Assembly (NCBI GenBank): GCA_964392615.1
Contig: CAYMRB010000081.1
Span: 1 to 27,146, forward strand
Origin: CAYMRB01 sp964392615
Lineage (GTDB): Bacteria > Planctomycetota > UBA8108
Direction of reading: 5' to 3'
DNA length: 27,146 nt
Part shown: in pieces, positions 14,136 to 22,004 of the stretch
Position numbering within the stretch: the stretch's first letter is position 1
Layout of the letters: each line of letters opens with the position of its first letter
Made by a program: the position numbers and the translations under genes
Notes under the pieces: generated by a model
What the model was told of the DNA's origin: nothing
Databases searched by the model: none
What the model saw: the letters and a program-made list of their open reading frames with translations, nothing else

Positions 14136-15895
14136 TGTCCCCGACGAGGACCGATCGATCACTCGGCGAGTTCCGACCGCTCTTCGAGTCGCTCTACGGC
14201 GCCGCGGCGCCGATGTGCATGGAGCGCCTCGACATGATCACCGGCCGGTACGGCGTCGACAAGGAGCACGCCGGAACCAGAGGTGAGCGCGATCAGCGGG
14301 AATCGGTGCTCATCACTTACGGCGACTCGATCGTCCGGGAGGGGCACAGACCGCTGCGCACGCTGCGCAGGTTCCTCGAGCGGCGCTTGAAGGACGTCAT
14401 CCGCACGGTCCACATCCTGCCGTTCTTCCCGTACTCGTCGGACGATGGCTTCTCGGTCATCGACTACCGGCGTGTGAACGACGAGCTCGGCGCGTGGGGG
14501 GACGTTCGCGCGATCAGGCGGAACTTCGACCTCATGTTCGACCTCGTGCTGAACCACTGCTCGCAAGAGAGCGAGTGGTTCCGCGATTTCGCGAGCCGCG
14601 TCTCGCCGGAGAGCGATTATTTCATCGAGGTCGATCCCGATACGGATCTCAGCGCGGTCGTCCGGCCGCGAACATCTCCGCTACTCACCCCTGTCGTGAC
14701 GCGCGACGGCGAGAGGCACGTGTGGACGACCTTCAGCGCCGATCAGGTCGACTTGAACTTCGCGTGTCCGGACGTCCTGTTCGAGTTCCTCGACATCCTG
14801 CTGCTGTACATCGAGAACGGCGCGCGGATCATCCGGCTCGACGCGATCGCGTACCTGTGGAAGCGCCTGGGAACACCGTCGATCCACTTGGACGAGACGC
14901 ACCGCATCGTCGTACTGCTGCGGAAGCTCCTCGATCTCGTCGCACCGGACGTGCTTCTCCTGACGGAGACGAACGTACCGCACGATGAGAACATCAGCTA
15001 CTTCGGAAGCGGCGACGAAGCGCACATGGTGTACCAGTTCAGCCTGCCGCCGCTGCTGCTTCACACGCTCCACGAGGGCTGCTCCCGTACGCTCACGGAC
15101 TGGGCCGCGTCGCTCGCTCCGCCGCCCGCGGGCTGCACGTTCCTGAACTTCACCGCATCGCACGACGGTGTCGGTGTGCGGCCGCTCGAAGGACTGGTCA
15201 GCGACGACGCCATCGGTCGGCTCGTCGACGGAATTCGCGCGCGCGGCGGACTCGTCTCCTCGCGCGAAGGACCCGATGGCGCCGACAGCCCGTACGAGCT
15301 GAACATCTCGTACTTCGACGCCCTCGGAGATCCCGGCGGAACACGTGGCACGCCGCCTCACGTACAGCGTTTCCTGTGCTCGCAGTCGATCGCTCTCGCC
15401 ATGCAAGGCGTGCCGGCGATGTACCTGCACAGCCTGACAGCGACGGCGAACGATCTCGCCGCGGTCGAGCGCACCGGACACAACAGGGCGATCAACCGGA
15501 GTCGCTGGGACGCGAACCGGCTGCGCAAGCAGTTGCGGACTCCGACGTCGACGACGGCGCGCGTGTTCTCCGAGTACACGCGGCGGCTGCGCATCCGACG
15601 CGAGCAGCCGTCGTTTCACCCGCGAGGCCCGCAGCGCATCCATGACCTGGGCGACAGCGTCTTCGCCGTCGAGCGAACTGCACCGGACGGGGATCAGGCC
15701 GTTCTCGCGGTGTCGAACGTCGGCCCGGAGACGGTCGAGATCGACGTACCCGCACCGAGCGGCGGGCTGGCGGCCTGGCAGCGCGACCTTCTCGCGAGGG
15801 GCGACATCGAGACCGCCCCGACAACGCCGGTGCGGCTCGAGCCGTATCAGACCGCGTGGTACCTCGCGACGGCGAAGGGCGAGGGTGCGGCTTGA
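14135..15895 (+). CDS. GH13 sucrose-phosphorylase-like enzyme, candidate glucosylglycerate phosphorylase
   Basis: A 586-residue (beta/alpha)8 enzyme of family GH13, close to subfamily 18. Seen: HILPFFPYSSDDGFSVIDY near the N-terminus, FDLVLNH (conserved region I), the nucleophile Asp at about 236 in RIIRLDAIAYLWK, the acid/base Glu at about 278 in LLTETN, and the transition-state Asp at about 344 in ASHDGVG. FSADQVDLNF and the loop layout match sucrose and glucosylglycerate phosphorylases. Those cleave the glucoside with phosphate, releasing glucose 1-phosphate. Beside gpgS, glucosylglycerate is the likelier substrate than sucrose, giving the cell a way to recover the solute. I chose the ATG at 14135 (TGATG overlap with the upstream stop, GAGG before it) over the GTG at 14132. 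Confidence 0.9.
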   Translation: MSPTRTDRSLGEFRPLFESLYGAAAPMCMERLDMITGRYGVDKEHAGTRGERDQRESVLITYGDSIVREGHRPLRTLRRFLERRLKDVIRTVHILPFFPYSSDDGFSVIDYRRVNDELGAWGDVRAIRRNFDLMFDLVLNHCSQESEWFRDFASRVSPESDYFIEVDPDTDLSAVVRPRTSPLLTPVVTRDGERHVWTTFSADQVDLNFACPDVLFEFLDILLLYIENGARIIRLDAIAYLWKRLGTPSIHLDETHRIVVLLRKLLDLVAPDVLLLTETNVPHDENISYFGSGDEAHMVYQFSLPPLLLHTLHEGCSRTLTDWAASLAPPPAGCTFLNFTASHDGVGVRPLEGLVSDDAIGRLVDGIRARGGLVSSREGPDGADSPYELNISYFDALGDPGGTRGTPPHVQRFLCSQSIALAMQGVPAMYLHSLTATANDLAAVERTGHNRAINRSRWDANRLRKQLRTPTSTTARVFSEYTRRLRIRREQPSFHPRGPQRIHDLGDSVFAVERTAPDGDQAVLAVSNVGPETVEIDVPAPSGGLAAWQRDLLARGDIETAPTTPVRLEPYQTAWYLATAKGEGAA

Positions 15896-16131
15896 AGGCT
15901 AGTTCGCCCTCTCGATCGGTGCGGAGCGCTCTGCCGCAGCGACCGTCGCGGCGAGCTCGGGAATCCGACAGTGAGATTCCTGTCACGGAAAAGGCGGTCC
16001 CGGGTCTGCTTCGCTAGAGGTGGCGCAGCCCGCTGAGAAGGGCGACTCGGTGCATTGCCGTTTCGCACGCGGCAGCGCGGGCACGGCAGCGATCCGCGGA
16101 AAGCCGGCCTGGCCACGACCCTGGGAAGCCG
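15896..16131. other. intergenic region, no gene seen
   Basis: Separates the solute cluster from the broken kinase gene. No T-rich terminator, RNA gene or protein-like frame was found. Confidence 0.4.
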
Positions 16132-17492
16132 ATGCCGTTTTCCGTCACAGGACTCGTCTATTTCCCGCTCACGATCGCGATCGCGATCGTCGCCATCCGC
16201 TTCTATCGAAGCTGGACGGCGGACAGGTCCCGGGAGGATTTCCTGTACTCGATGGCGTTCGGCGGGCTGGCGCTCGTCTGCCTCGCCGGAACACTGGCCG
16301 GAGGCGTGCTGTCCGGCCCGCGGGCGATCTTCATCCTCGTGGTGGCGAGCTCTGTTCCGGTCACGCTGTCCAACGGCTGCTTCGCGATGATCTACTTCAG
16401 CGCTCGGCTCCCGAGGCTGCCGAGCTGGCTGGGCATGGTAGCCGTCGCAGTCGTCGGATCGGCGGCCACGTGGCGCACCGCCCTCGGGTCCGCGCAGCCG
16501 GAGCTACAGCCCGGCGGCGGAGTGGACTGGGGCCTGCCGCTCGACGCCGCAGTCCTGCGCAGCTTCGTGTACCTCGCGGGGATGGGACCGCTGGCCTGGA
16601 TCCTGATCCGCGACCTGCGCCACCTGCGAGAGACTTCGCGGATCGCTCGGAATCTCTTCTTGGCCCTCTTCTTCGGACTCGCGATCTCCGTCATCCTCTT
16701 CGACTTCGTGATCGAGCCGCTCAGCGGCCTCGACGCGCTGTACAGCGAGGTCGTGATCCTGATTCTCGCCGTCCTTGGAGTGTTGCTCTTCGTCGCCCTC
16801 TACGAGCGGGCGATCAGTCGCAACGAGAGGCGGTTCAAGCGGCTGGTGGAAAGCATGGACGACATGGTCTTCTTGACCGACGGCGAGGGGACCATCCGTT
16901 ACGTCAATGCCGTCCACTGCGCCCTCCTGGGATACGTTGAAGGACAGGGCTTCGAGTTCTGCCTGGCACATGCGGACGGACACGCGATCTGGGTGGAGAC
17001 GCACGGCGCGTTCCGCCTGGAGTGCGCGGGGACCGCCGAGCCCGACCCCACCGCCGCCATCGTCTGCCGCGATGTCACTGAGCGCCGAGGGCTCGAATCC
17101 GACCTGCGACAATCGCAGAAGATGCAGGCGATCGGCTTGTTGGCGGCAGGCTGGTCGTCGAGACCTGCAATACCCACGTCGATGCACACACCACGGAACG
17201 ATCATCGGGAGCCGCGACCGGACCGCACGTCCTGCTGAGGGTGTCGGACACGGGCCGAGGAATGAACCAGGAGACCCTCGAGCGGATCTTCGAGCCGTTC
17301 TTCACGACGAAGGTCACCGGCAAGGGAACCGGACTCGGCCTGTCCACGGTCTACGGGATCGTCAAGCAGAGCCACGGTACCATCTCGGTGCAGAGCGAGC
17401 CCGGGAACGGGACGGTGGTCACGGTCCTCCTCCCGGCGGTGGAAGCCGCCGCCCCGGTCGAGACGAACGAGACGGATCGAGAGACCGCCTAG
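16132..17492 (+). pseudogene. membrane PAS histidine kinase broken by an internal deletion
   Basis: The first frame (16132-17238) encodes about seven hydrophobic segments (residues 1-225), a coupling helix, a shortened PAS domain (about 235-325, starting RRFKRLVESMDDMVFLTD) and the pre-H-box helix ending QKMQAIGLLAAG. In an intact kinase the H box (IAHDFNN) should follow here. Instead the +2 frame takes over at 17142 with GGRLVVET, the strand after the N box, then SDTGRGM (G1), FEPFFTTK (F box) and GTGLGLS (G2), ending at 17492. The phospho-accepting His, the DHp domain and the N box are missing, and the two parts are out of frame. The joint GGCGGCAGG at 17142-17150 can be read in both frames, which fits a microhomology deletion. 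The gene should be dead as a kinase, although the sensor half could still be made. Confidence 0.85.
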
Positions 17493-17507
17493 CAGTCCGT
17501 CGCCACC

Positions 17508-18956
17508 CTACTCGATCCGGAACATCGACAGGTCGAGCTGGTCCCCCGTCTCCTTCTGCAGCTCGCCGAGCTTCGCGAGCAGCCGACGGATGATCGGCTT
17601 GGACGCGTCGCGCCCGGCGAGGTCCTGCATCTCGAGAGGGTCGGCCTCGAGGTCGTACAGGCGCGCGCGGCGAATCTTCGGGTACAGGATCAGCTTGTGC
17701 TTGCCGAGGATCACCGAGCGCTGCAGCTGGAGATACGCGCCGTAGACCGCGTCGTACGCGGACTTCGTCGTCTTGCCGCGAATCAGCGGCAGCAGGCTGT
17801 GGAACTCGACGTGACCGGGCTTCTCGAGACCGGCGAGCTCGAGCGTCGTCGGCATCACGTCCTGCAGGTAGATCGGCGCCTCGAGCCGTTTGCCAGCGGA
17901 CACGCCCGGCCCGCTGACGATAAACGGCACGCGGACGCTGTGATCGTAGAGGTTCTGCTTGCCCATCAGGCCGTGGTGCCCCACCGCGAGCCCGTGATCG
18001 GCCGTGAAGAAGATCCAGGTGTTCTTCGCCTGCGGAGTCTTCTCGAGCGCGTCGAGGATGCGACCGACCTGCGCGTCCATGTGCGTGATGATCGCGTAGT
18101 ACTCCTGGCGGTTCACCTTGACCGCATACTCCGTGCGGGGGAACGGCGCGAGCTTCTCGTCGCGCAGCCTCTTGCCGCAACCGATCGCGTCCTTGTACGG
18201 GTACTCCGCCAGATAGTTCTTCGGCACCGCGATGTCGTCAAGCGGGTAGCGGTCGACATACTCCTTCGGCGACTGCCGCGGATCGTGGGGCGCGTTGAAC
18301 GCGAGGTACATGAAGAACGGCTTGTCGCCCTTGGCGGCGTGCTCGATGTAGCCGACCGCGTCGTCACCGAGCACCTCGCTCCAGTGCTTGCCCCCCCGCC
18401 AGAAGCCCTCGAACTTCCGGTCCCACGGTTTCCACACGTCGGGCTGCCCCTCGATCGGACGGTTGTAGCCCTCCTTCGTCTGGTTCGGCATGCCGGGGCG
18501 CTCGTGGACGGCGTGATCGAACCCCTTCGCCGTGGACGCCTTGACGTGCCACTTGCCGGAGAAGTACGTCTCGTAGCCGGCCCTGCGCAGATGCTCCGAC
18601 CAGAACCGTCCGGCGACGCGCTCCGGCTCCACGTTGCGCACCTTGAAGGCGTTCCACAGGAAGCGGCCCGTGTTGAGCATCGTACGGCTCGCGACGCAAA
18701 CGGCGCCGCTCCACGAACCCTGGTTGTACGCATGCGTGAAGACGGTGCCCGAACGCGTCAGTCGGTCGAGATTCGGCGTCTGGACGACGCGATCATGCCC
18801 GAACGCGCGGATGGTCTCGAAGCACTGGTCGTCCGCGAAGATGAAGACGATGTTGGGCTGCGATGCGGCGGGTTCGGCCGACAGACGGCCGCCACCGAGA
18901 GCCGCGACGGCGATCAGAAAACAGGCGAATGAACGCCGCATGATGGACCTGCTCAC
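17508..18956 (-). CDS. secreted sulfatase (S1 family, CxASR type)
   Basis: A 482-residue sulfatase with a signal peptide (about 1-27), metal-binding ADDQ at 41-44, formylglycine motif CVASR at 87-91 (Ala in place of the usual Pro, an accepted variant), FSGKWH with a conserved active-site Lys-His near 135, and TADHGLAVGHHG near 305 for the second half of the metal site. The layout resembles choline- or iduronate-type sulfatases more than the arylsulfatase at 4185-5549. The start is a GTG at 18956, since GGAGG lies six bases upstream; the ATG five codons later lacks one. It converges with the broken kinase gene (15-base gap) and follows the sigma-54 activator on the same strand after 108 bases. 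It acts in the periplasm or outside on an unknown sulfate ester. Confidence 0.93.
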   Translation of the reverse strand: MSRSIMRRSFACFLIAVAALGGGRLSAEPAASQPNIVFIFADDQCFETIRAFGHDRVVQTPNLDRLTRSGTVFTHAYNQGSWSGAVCVASRTMLNTGRFLWNAFKVRNVEPERVAGRFWSEHLRRAGYETYFSGKWHVKASTAKGFDHAVHERPGMPNQTKEGYNRPIEGQPDVWKPWDRKFEGFWRGGKHWSEVLGDDAVGYIEHAAKGDKPFFMYLAFNAPHDPRQSPKEYVDRYPLDDIAVPKNYLAEYPYKDAIGCGKRLRDEKLAPFPRTEYAVKVNRQEYYAIITHMDAQVGRILDALEKTPQAKNTWIFFTADHGLAVGHHGLMGKQNLYDHSVRVPFIVSGPGVSAGKRLEAPIYLQDVMPTTLELAGLEKPGHVEFHSLLPLIRGKTTKSAYDAVYGAYLQLQRSVILGKHKLILYPKIRRARLYDLEADPLEMQDLAGRDASKPIIRRLLAKLGELQKETGDQLDLSMFRIE

Positions 18957-19006
18957 GATGTTCCTCCTTCGTGCGTTGCGGATCCAAGGTATCCGATCGC
19001 GCGCGT

Positions 19007-19030
19007 GATTCCGATCTCGATTCCGATCCC
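19007..19030. repeat. two-copy 12-base tandem repeat
   Basis: GATTCCGATCTC is followed directly by GATTCCGATCCC, one mismatch, in the gap between the activator and sulfatase genes. No function is apparent. Confidence 0.5.
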
Positions 19031-19064
19031 GGCCCGGCGATGACGGGGGGCGGGGACGAAACGA

Positions 19065-20468
19065 TCACCCCTCCTCGCCGCGCTTCACCGCGTCGAGGTC
19101 GAGACTGAATTTCTCGATGCGGTAGCGGATCTGGTCGCGGTTGAGACCGAGCAGGCGACCGGCGCGGGTCTGGTTGCCCGCGGTGAGGCGCAGCGCCTGG
19201 ACGACGAGGTCCCGCTCGAGGTTCTCGAGGTGGACGCCGTCGCGCGTGAGCTCGAAGCCGCGCGGCGACTCGGCGCGCGAGTCGCGCACCTCGTCGAGGA
19301 GGTCCATGGGCAGGTCTTCGGCATCGATCTTGTCCGACGTGCCAAGGATCATCGCCCGTTCGACCGTGTTCTTCAGCTCGCGGATGTTGCCCGGCCAGTG
19401 GTACTCCTCGAGCCGCGCGAGCAGCGCCGGCGTGACGCCGCTGACGCTCTTCTTGAACTCGCGGTTGAACACGTGGATGAAGTGGTCGACGAGCAGCGGG
19501 ATGTCCTCGATGCGCTCCCGCAACGGCGGCATGTGGATCGGGATCACCTTGAGGCGGAAGTACAGGTCCTCGCGGAACTTCTCCTCGTTGACGAGCTCGC
19601 GGAGGTTCTTGTTCGTCGCCGCGATGACCCGAACATCGACGCGAATGTCCTTGCCGCCGCCGACGCGGCGGAAGGTCTTCTCTTCGAGGAAACGCAGCAG
19701 CTTGCTCTGGAGGTAGAGGCTCATGTCCCCCACCTCGTCGAGGAACACCGTGCCCTCGTGGGCGAGCTCCATCAGCCCCTTCTTCAGCGTCCGCGCGTCG
19801 GTGAACGCCCCCTTCTCGTGACCGAAGAGCTCCGACTCGAGCAGATTCTCCGGCAGCGCGGTACACGTGATATTCATGAACGGACCGGCGGCGCGCGGTC
19901 CCTCGTAGTGAAGCGCCTTCGCGAGCACGTCCTTGCCGGTGCCGCTCGCCCCCTCGATCAGGATCGTCGAATCACCCGAATCGAGCACGCGCTCGACGAC
20001 CCGCAGGACCTGACAGAATGCCGGCGAGTCACCGACGACGTTCTTCAGGCCGAAGCGCTGCACCTCGGCGCGCTGCAGTCGGTCGACCTGCGAGCGCAGG
20101 CGGCTCGTCTCGAGGACGCGCGACACGCGCAGCAGGATGTCCTCGTTGCGGAACGGCTTCGCGATGTAGTCCGTCGATCCGGTCCGCATCGCGAGCACCG
20201 CATGGTCGACGCTCGAGTACGACGTGATCATCACGACCGGCAGGTCGGGATGGGTCCGGTGCAGACGCCCGAGGACCTCGAGACCGTTCGTGTCCGGCAG
20301 CTTGTAGTCCAGCAGGACGAGGTCGAACGGCTCCTCGTCCACCTTGCCCAGGGCCTCGCCGCCGGTCTCGACGGCGCTGACGTCATAGCCCTGCTCCTGG
20401 AGGCACTCCCGGAGAGACCACCGAATTAATTTTTCATCATCGACGACGAGGATATTCCCGGTCGGCAT
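19065..20468 (-). CDS. NtrC-family sigma-54-dependent response regulator
   Basis: A 467-residue activator. The receiver domain (about 1-120) has the acidic pocket D10/D11, phospho-acceptor D54 (LVLLDYKLP), and the Thr/Ser and Lys switch residues (MITSYSS, AKPF). The AAA+ domain (about 145-375) has Walker A GASGTGKD, the sigma-54 contact loop as GAFTDA rather than GAFTGA, Walker B GTVFLDEVGDM and the R-finger region FREDLYFRLKV. A Fis-type HTH (about 420-460, AGNQTRAGRLLGLNRDQIRYRI) ends the protein. Phosphorylated, it would bind upstream DNA and drive sigma-54 RNA polymerase by ATP hydrolysis. The intact PAS-GAF kinase at 22005-23681 is the best partner candidate, and nearby -24/-12 sites are candidate targets. 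Confidence 0.95.
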   Translation of the reverse strand: MPTGNILVVDDEKLIRWSLRECLQEQGYDVSAVETGGEALGKVDEEPFDLVLLDYKLPDTNGLEVLGRLHRTHPDLPVVMITSYSSVDHAVLAMRTGSTDYIAKPFRNEDILLRVSRVLETSRLRSQVDRLQRAEVQRFGLKNVVGDSPAFCQVLRVVERVLDSGDSTILIEGASGTGKDVLAKALHYEGPRAAGPFMNITCTALPENLLESELFGHEKGAFTDARTLKKGLMELAHEGTVFLDEVGDMSLYLQSKLLRFLEEKTFRRVGGGKDIRVDVRVIAATNKNLRELVNEEKFREDLYFRLKVIPIHMPPLRERIEDIPLLVDHFIHVFNREFKKSVSGVTPALLARLEEYHWPGNIRELKNTVERAMILGTSDKIDAEDLPMDLLDEVRDSRAESPRGFELTRDGVHLENLERDLVVQALRLTAGNQTRAGRLLGLNRDQIRYRIEKFSLDLDAVKRGEEG

Positions 20469-20486
20469 CTACGAGCCCTCAGTCCT

Positions 20487-20534
20487 TGATTTCGCGAGGT
20501 TTCTCTACACTCTGCGAAAAATTCCGCGAAATCA
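20487..20534. promoter_or_regulatory. 10-base inverted repeat upstream of the activator gene (candidate operator)
   Basis: TGATTTCGCG at 20487-20496 and its exact reverse complement CGCGAAATCA at 20525-20534 are separated by 28 bases, directly before the activator ATG. The arms are too far apart for a simple terminator and there is no T tract. A dimeric regulator binding two half-sites, perhaps the activator itself, would fit. The core GATTTCGCG also occurs in the divergent stress-protein promoter region. Confidence 0.4.
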
Positions 20535-20633
20535 GTGCGTTTTCCGGGGTGAACGCCCGGCAAACAGCAAGCCGCGGGCCTTTCGCCAGCGACCTCTCGA
20601 TACCGGCTTCCAACGGCTCCGCATCCGCCCCTC

Positions 20634-21107
20634 TCAGAGAGCAGCCGCCTCCCGCAGGAGCGCCGGGTTTTCGAGAACCTGCAAGAGATCGAAGGACGTC
20701 AGGACGCCGACCGGACTGTTGTTCTCCAGCACCACCAGCCGGTGAATCCGCATGCTGCACAGGATTTTGGCGACGATCGTCAGAGGATGGGGCGGCGTCA
20801 CCGAGTGGATACGCGTTTCCATCATGTCGCGAATCCTCGTCTCGCACACGTCTCTCGCCAGCTCGTCCCGCCGCTCGCACTCGTACGGGAAGGTGTAGAA
20901 CCCCAGCCTCCCCGCGAGGTCGGGCGAGATCAGCCGCGCGATGTCGCATCGCGAGACGACGCCGACCAGCCGCCGTTCGTCATCGACGACTGGAACACCG
21001 GAGAGTCGGTACTCGGCGAGCAAGCGGTTCAACACGTCGACGGTCGCGTCCTGCGAAATCGTCACCAGGCCGCGGCGATCGAGTATGTCGTTGACGGTGA
21101 GTTGCAT
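20634..21107 (-). CDS. CBS-pair domain protein
   Basis: A 157-residue protein made of two CBS motifs: about residues 5-65 (TVDVLNRLLAEYRLSGVPVVD then VGVVSRCDIARL) and about 95-150 (PLTIVAKILCSMRIHRLVVLE then VGVLTSFDLLQVL). CBS pairs bind adenosyl ligands such as AMP, ATP or SAM and report energy state. There is no attached enzyme or channel domain, so it probably works as a free-standing sensor. The frame opens 7 codons earlier, but AGGAGG (21113-21118) five bases before the ATG at 21107 fixes the start. It lies 80 bases after the second CBS gene on the same strand and is probably co-transcribed with it. Confidence 0.9.
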   Translation of the reverse strand: MQLTVNDILDRRGLVTISQDATVDVLNRLLAEYRLSGVPVVDDERRLVGVVSRCDIARLISPDLAGRLGFYTFPYECERRDELARDVCETRIRDMMETRIHSVTPPHPLTIVAKILCSMRIHRLVVLENNSPVGVLTSFDLLQVLENPALLREAAAL

Positions 21108-21186
21108 GCTGCCCTCCTCATAACCCATCCGCGGAGATTCCGGACAGATTCGAGGGATCTCGGCAGTTCCGGGCCAGTGAGCTGAG

Positions 21187-21693
21187 CTAGGACCTGGCCA
21201 AATACGAAACGATGTCCATGGTCGAAATGACGCCGACGAGCTCGTTGTCCTGGACTACGAAGACGCGGTGGATGCGCTCGCAGGCCATCAACGAGGCCAC
21301 GTCCCGAACGGACGCATCTGGCGCGACGCACAGGACGCGGGCCGTCATCCAATCGCCGACCGTCTCGCGCCCGAGAACCTCCGGGCTGTACTCCTCGGTC
21401 GAGAACGGTCCGTTGTCGCCCCACGGCGACGAGTCGTCGTTGTCCCAAAGCGGGTCGGATGCGTAGTAGCCAGGCTGCTGAGCATCGATGCGGTCACCCT
21501 TGAGGTGCTCGGTCTTGACGATGTCCGTCACCGACAGAACGCCGACGAGCTCGTTGGCCTCGTCGGTGACCGGCGCCCCGCTGATTCGATACTCCTCGAG
21601 CGTGCGAACCGCCTCCCGAATCGGCGTGGCCACATCCAGACACACGGGATCTTCCCGCATCAGGTCGCGGGCCTTGATCGTCGTCACATCCAT
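21187..21693 (-). CDS. CBS-pair domain protein with acidic inter-domain insert
   Basis: A 168-residue protein with two CBS motifs: about 8-65 (TPIREAVRTLEEYRISGAPV, VGVLSVTDIVK) and about 112-166 (ASVRDVASLMACERIHRVFVV, VGVISTMDIVSYLA). They are joined by an acidic, Trp/Tyr-rich linker (about 68-105, PLWDNDDSSPWGDNG). This resembles free-standing CBS proteins found with universal stress proteins in stress and dormancy regulons. The ATG at 21693 is set by AGGAGGT (21701-21707) seven bases upstream; the earlier GTG lies inside that site. A -24/-12 sigma-54 element lies about 65 bases before the start. It is likely the first gene of a two-gene CBS operon. Confidence 0.9.
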   Translation of the reverse strand: MDVTTIKARDLMREDPVCLDVATPIREAVRTLEEYRISGAPVTDEANELVGVLSVTDIVKTEHLKGDRIDAQQPGYYASDPLWDNDDSSPWGDNGPFSTEEYSPEVLGRETVGDWMTARVLCVAPDASVRDVASLMACERIHRVFVVQDNELVGVISTMDIVSYLARS

Positions 21694-21702
21694 CTCGATC
21701 AC

Positions 21703-22004
21703 CTCCTATCGCTGATTCGCTAGCGCACGCAGCTCGGCAGCGATCGGGAAGGCTATGACACAAAACTCGTGCCATGGCCTCACCTGCGGCGATCGAGCGC
21801 GCGCGGCTTCGTTCTCCGAGCCTTGCCACGGGAATGGATCCTCGGAGGCGCGAATTATCTCACGCACGCTGCCATGAATCACGCCTCGGTCCGCGCTTTT
21901 GAGGCGTGGCGCCGAGCCGATGAGAGCTCGAAGGTTGCGCCGCGAGACCAGGTTGCGACAATGGCGGTTCATCGAGGGGGGGGACTCCAGGAGATTCCAG
22001 CCGT
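21703..22004. other. divergent intergenic region between the CBS and kinase genes
   Basis: Contains the sigma-54-like site at 21759-21774 (minus strand) and, about 75 bases further upstream, CGCGAATTATC (21849-21859), loosely like the GATTTCGCG half-site. No clear promoter for the kinase was found. Confidence 0.4.
21759..21774 (-). promoter_or_regulatory. sigma-54 type -24/-12 promoter of the CBS operon
   Basis: Read on the minus strand: TGGCACG-AGTT-TTGTG. The -24 half is a perfect match to TGGCACG and the spacing is correct; the -12 half has GT for the usual GC. The predicted start near 21749 leaves a leader of about 55 bases. Confidence 0.5.

Noticed and set aside
16162..16182. repeated GATCGC words (HIP-like palindrome) at the start of the broken kinase
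   Set aside because: They encode alternating Ile-Ala in a transmembrane helix; codon choice explains the repeat.
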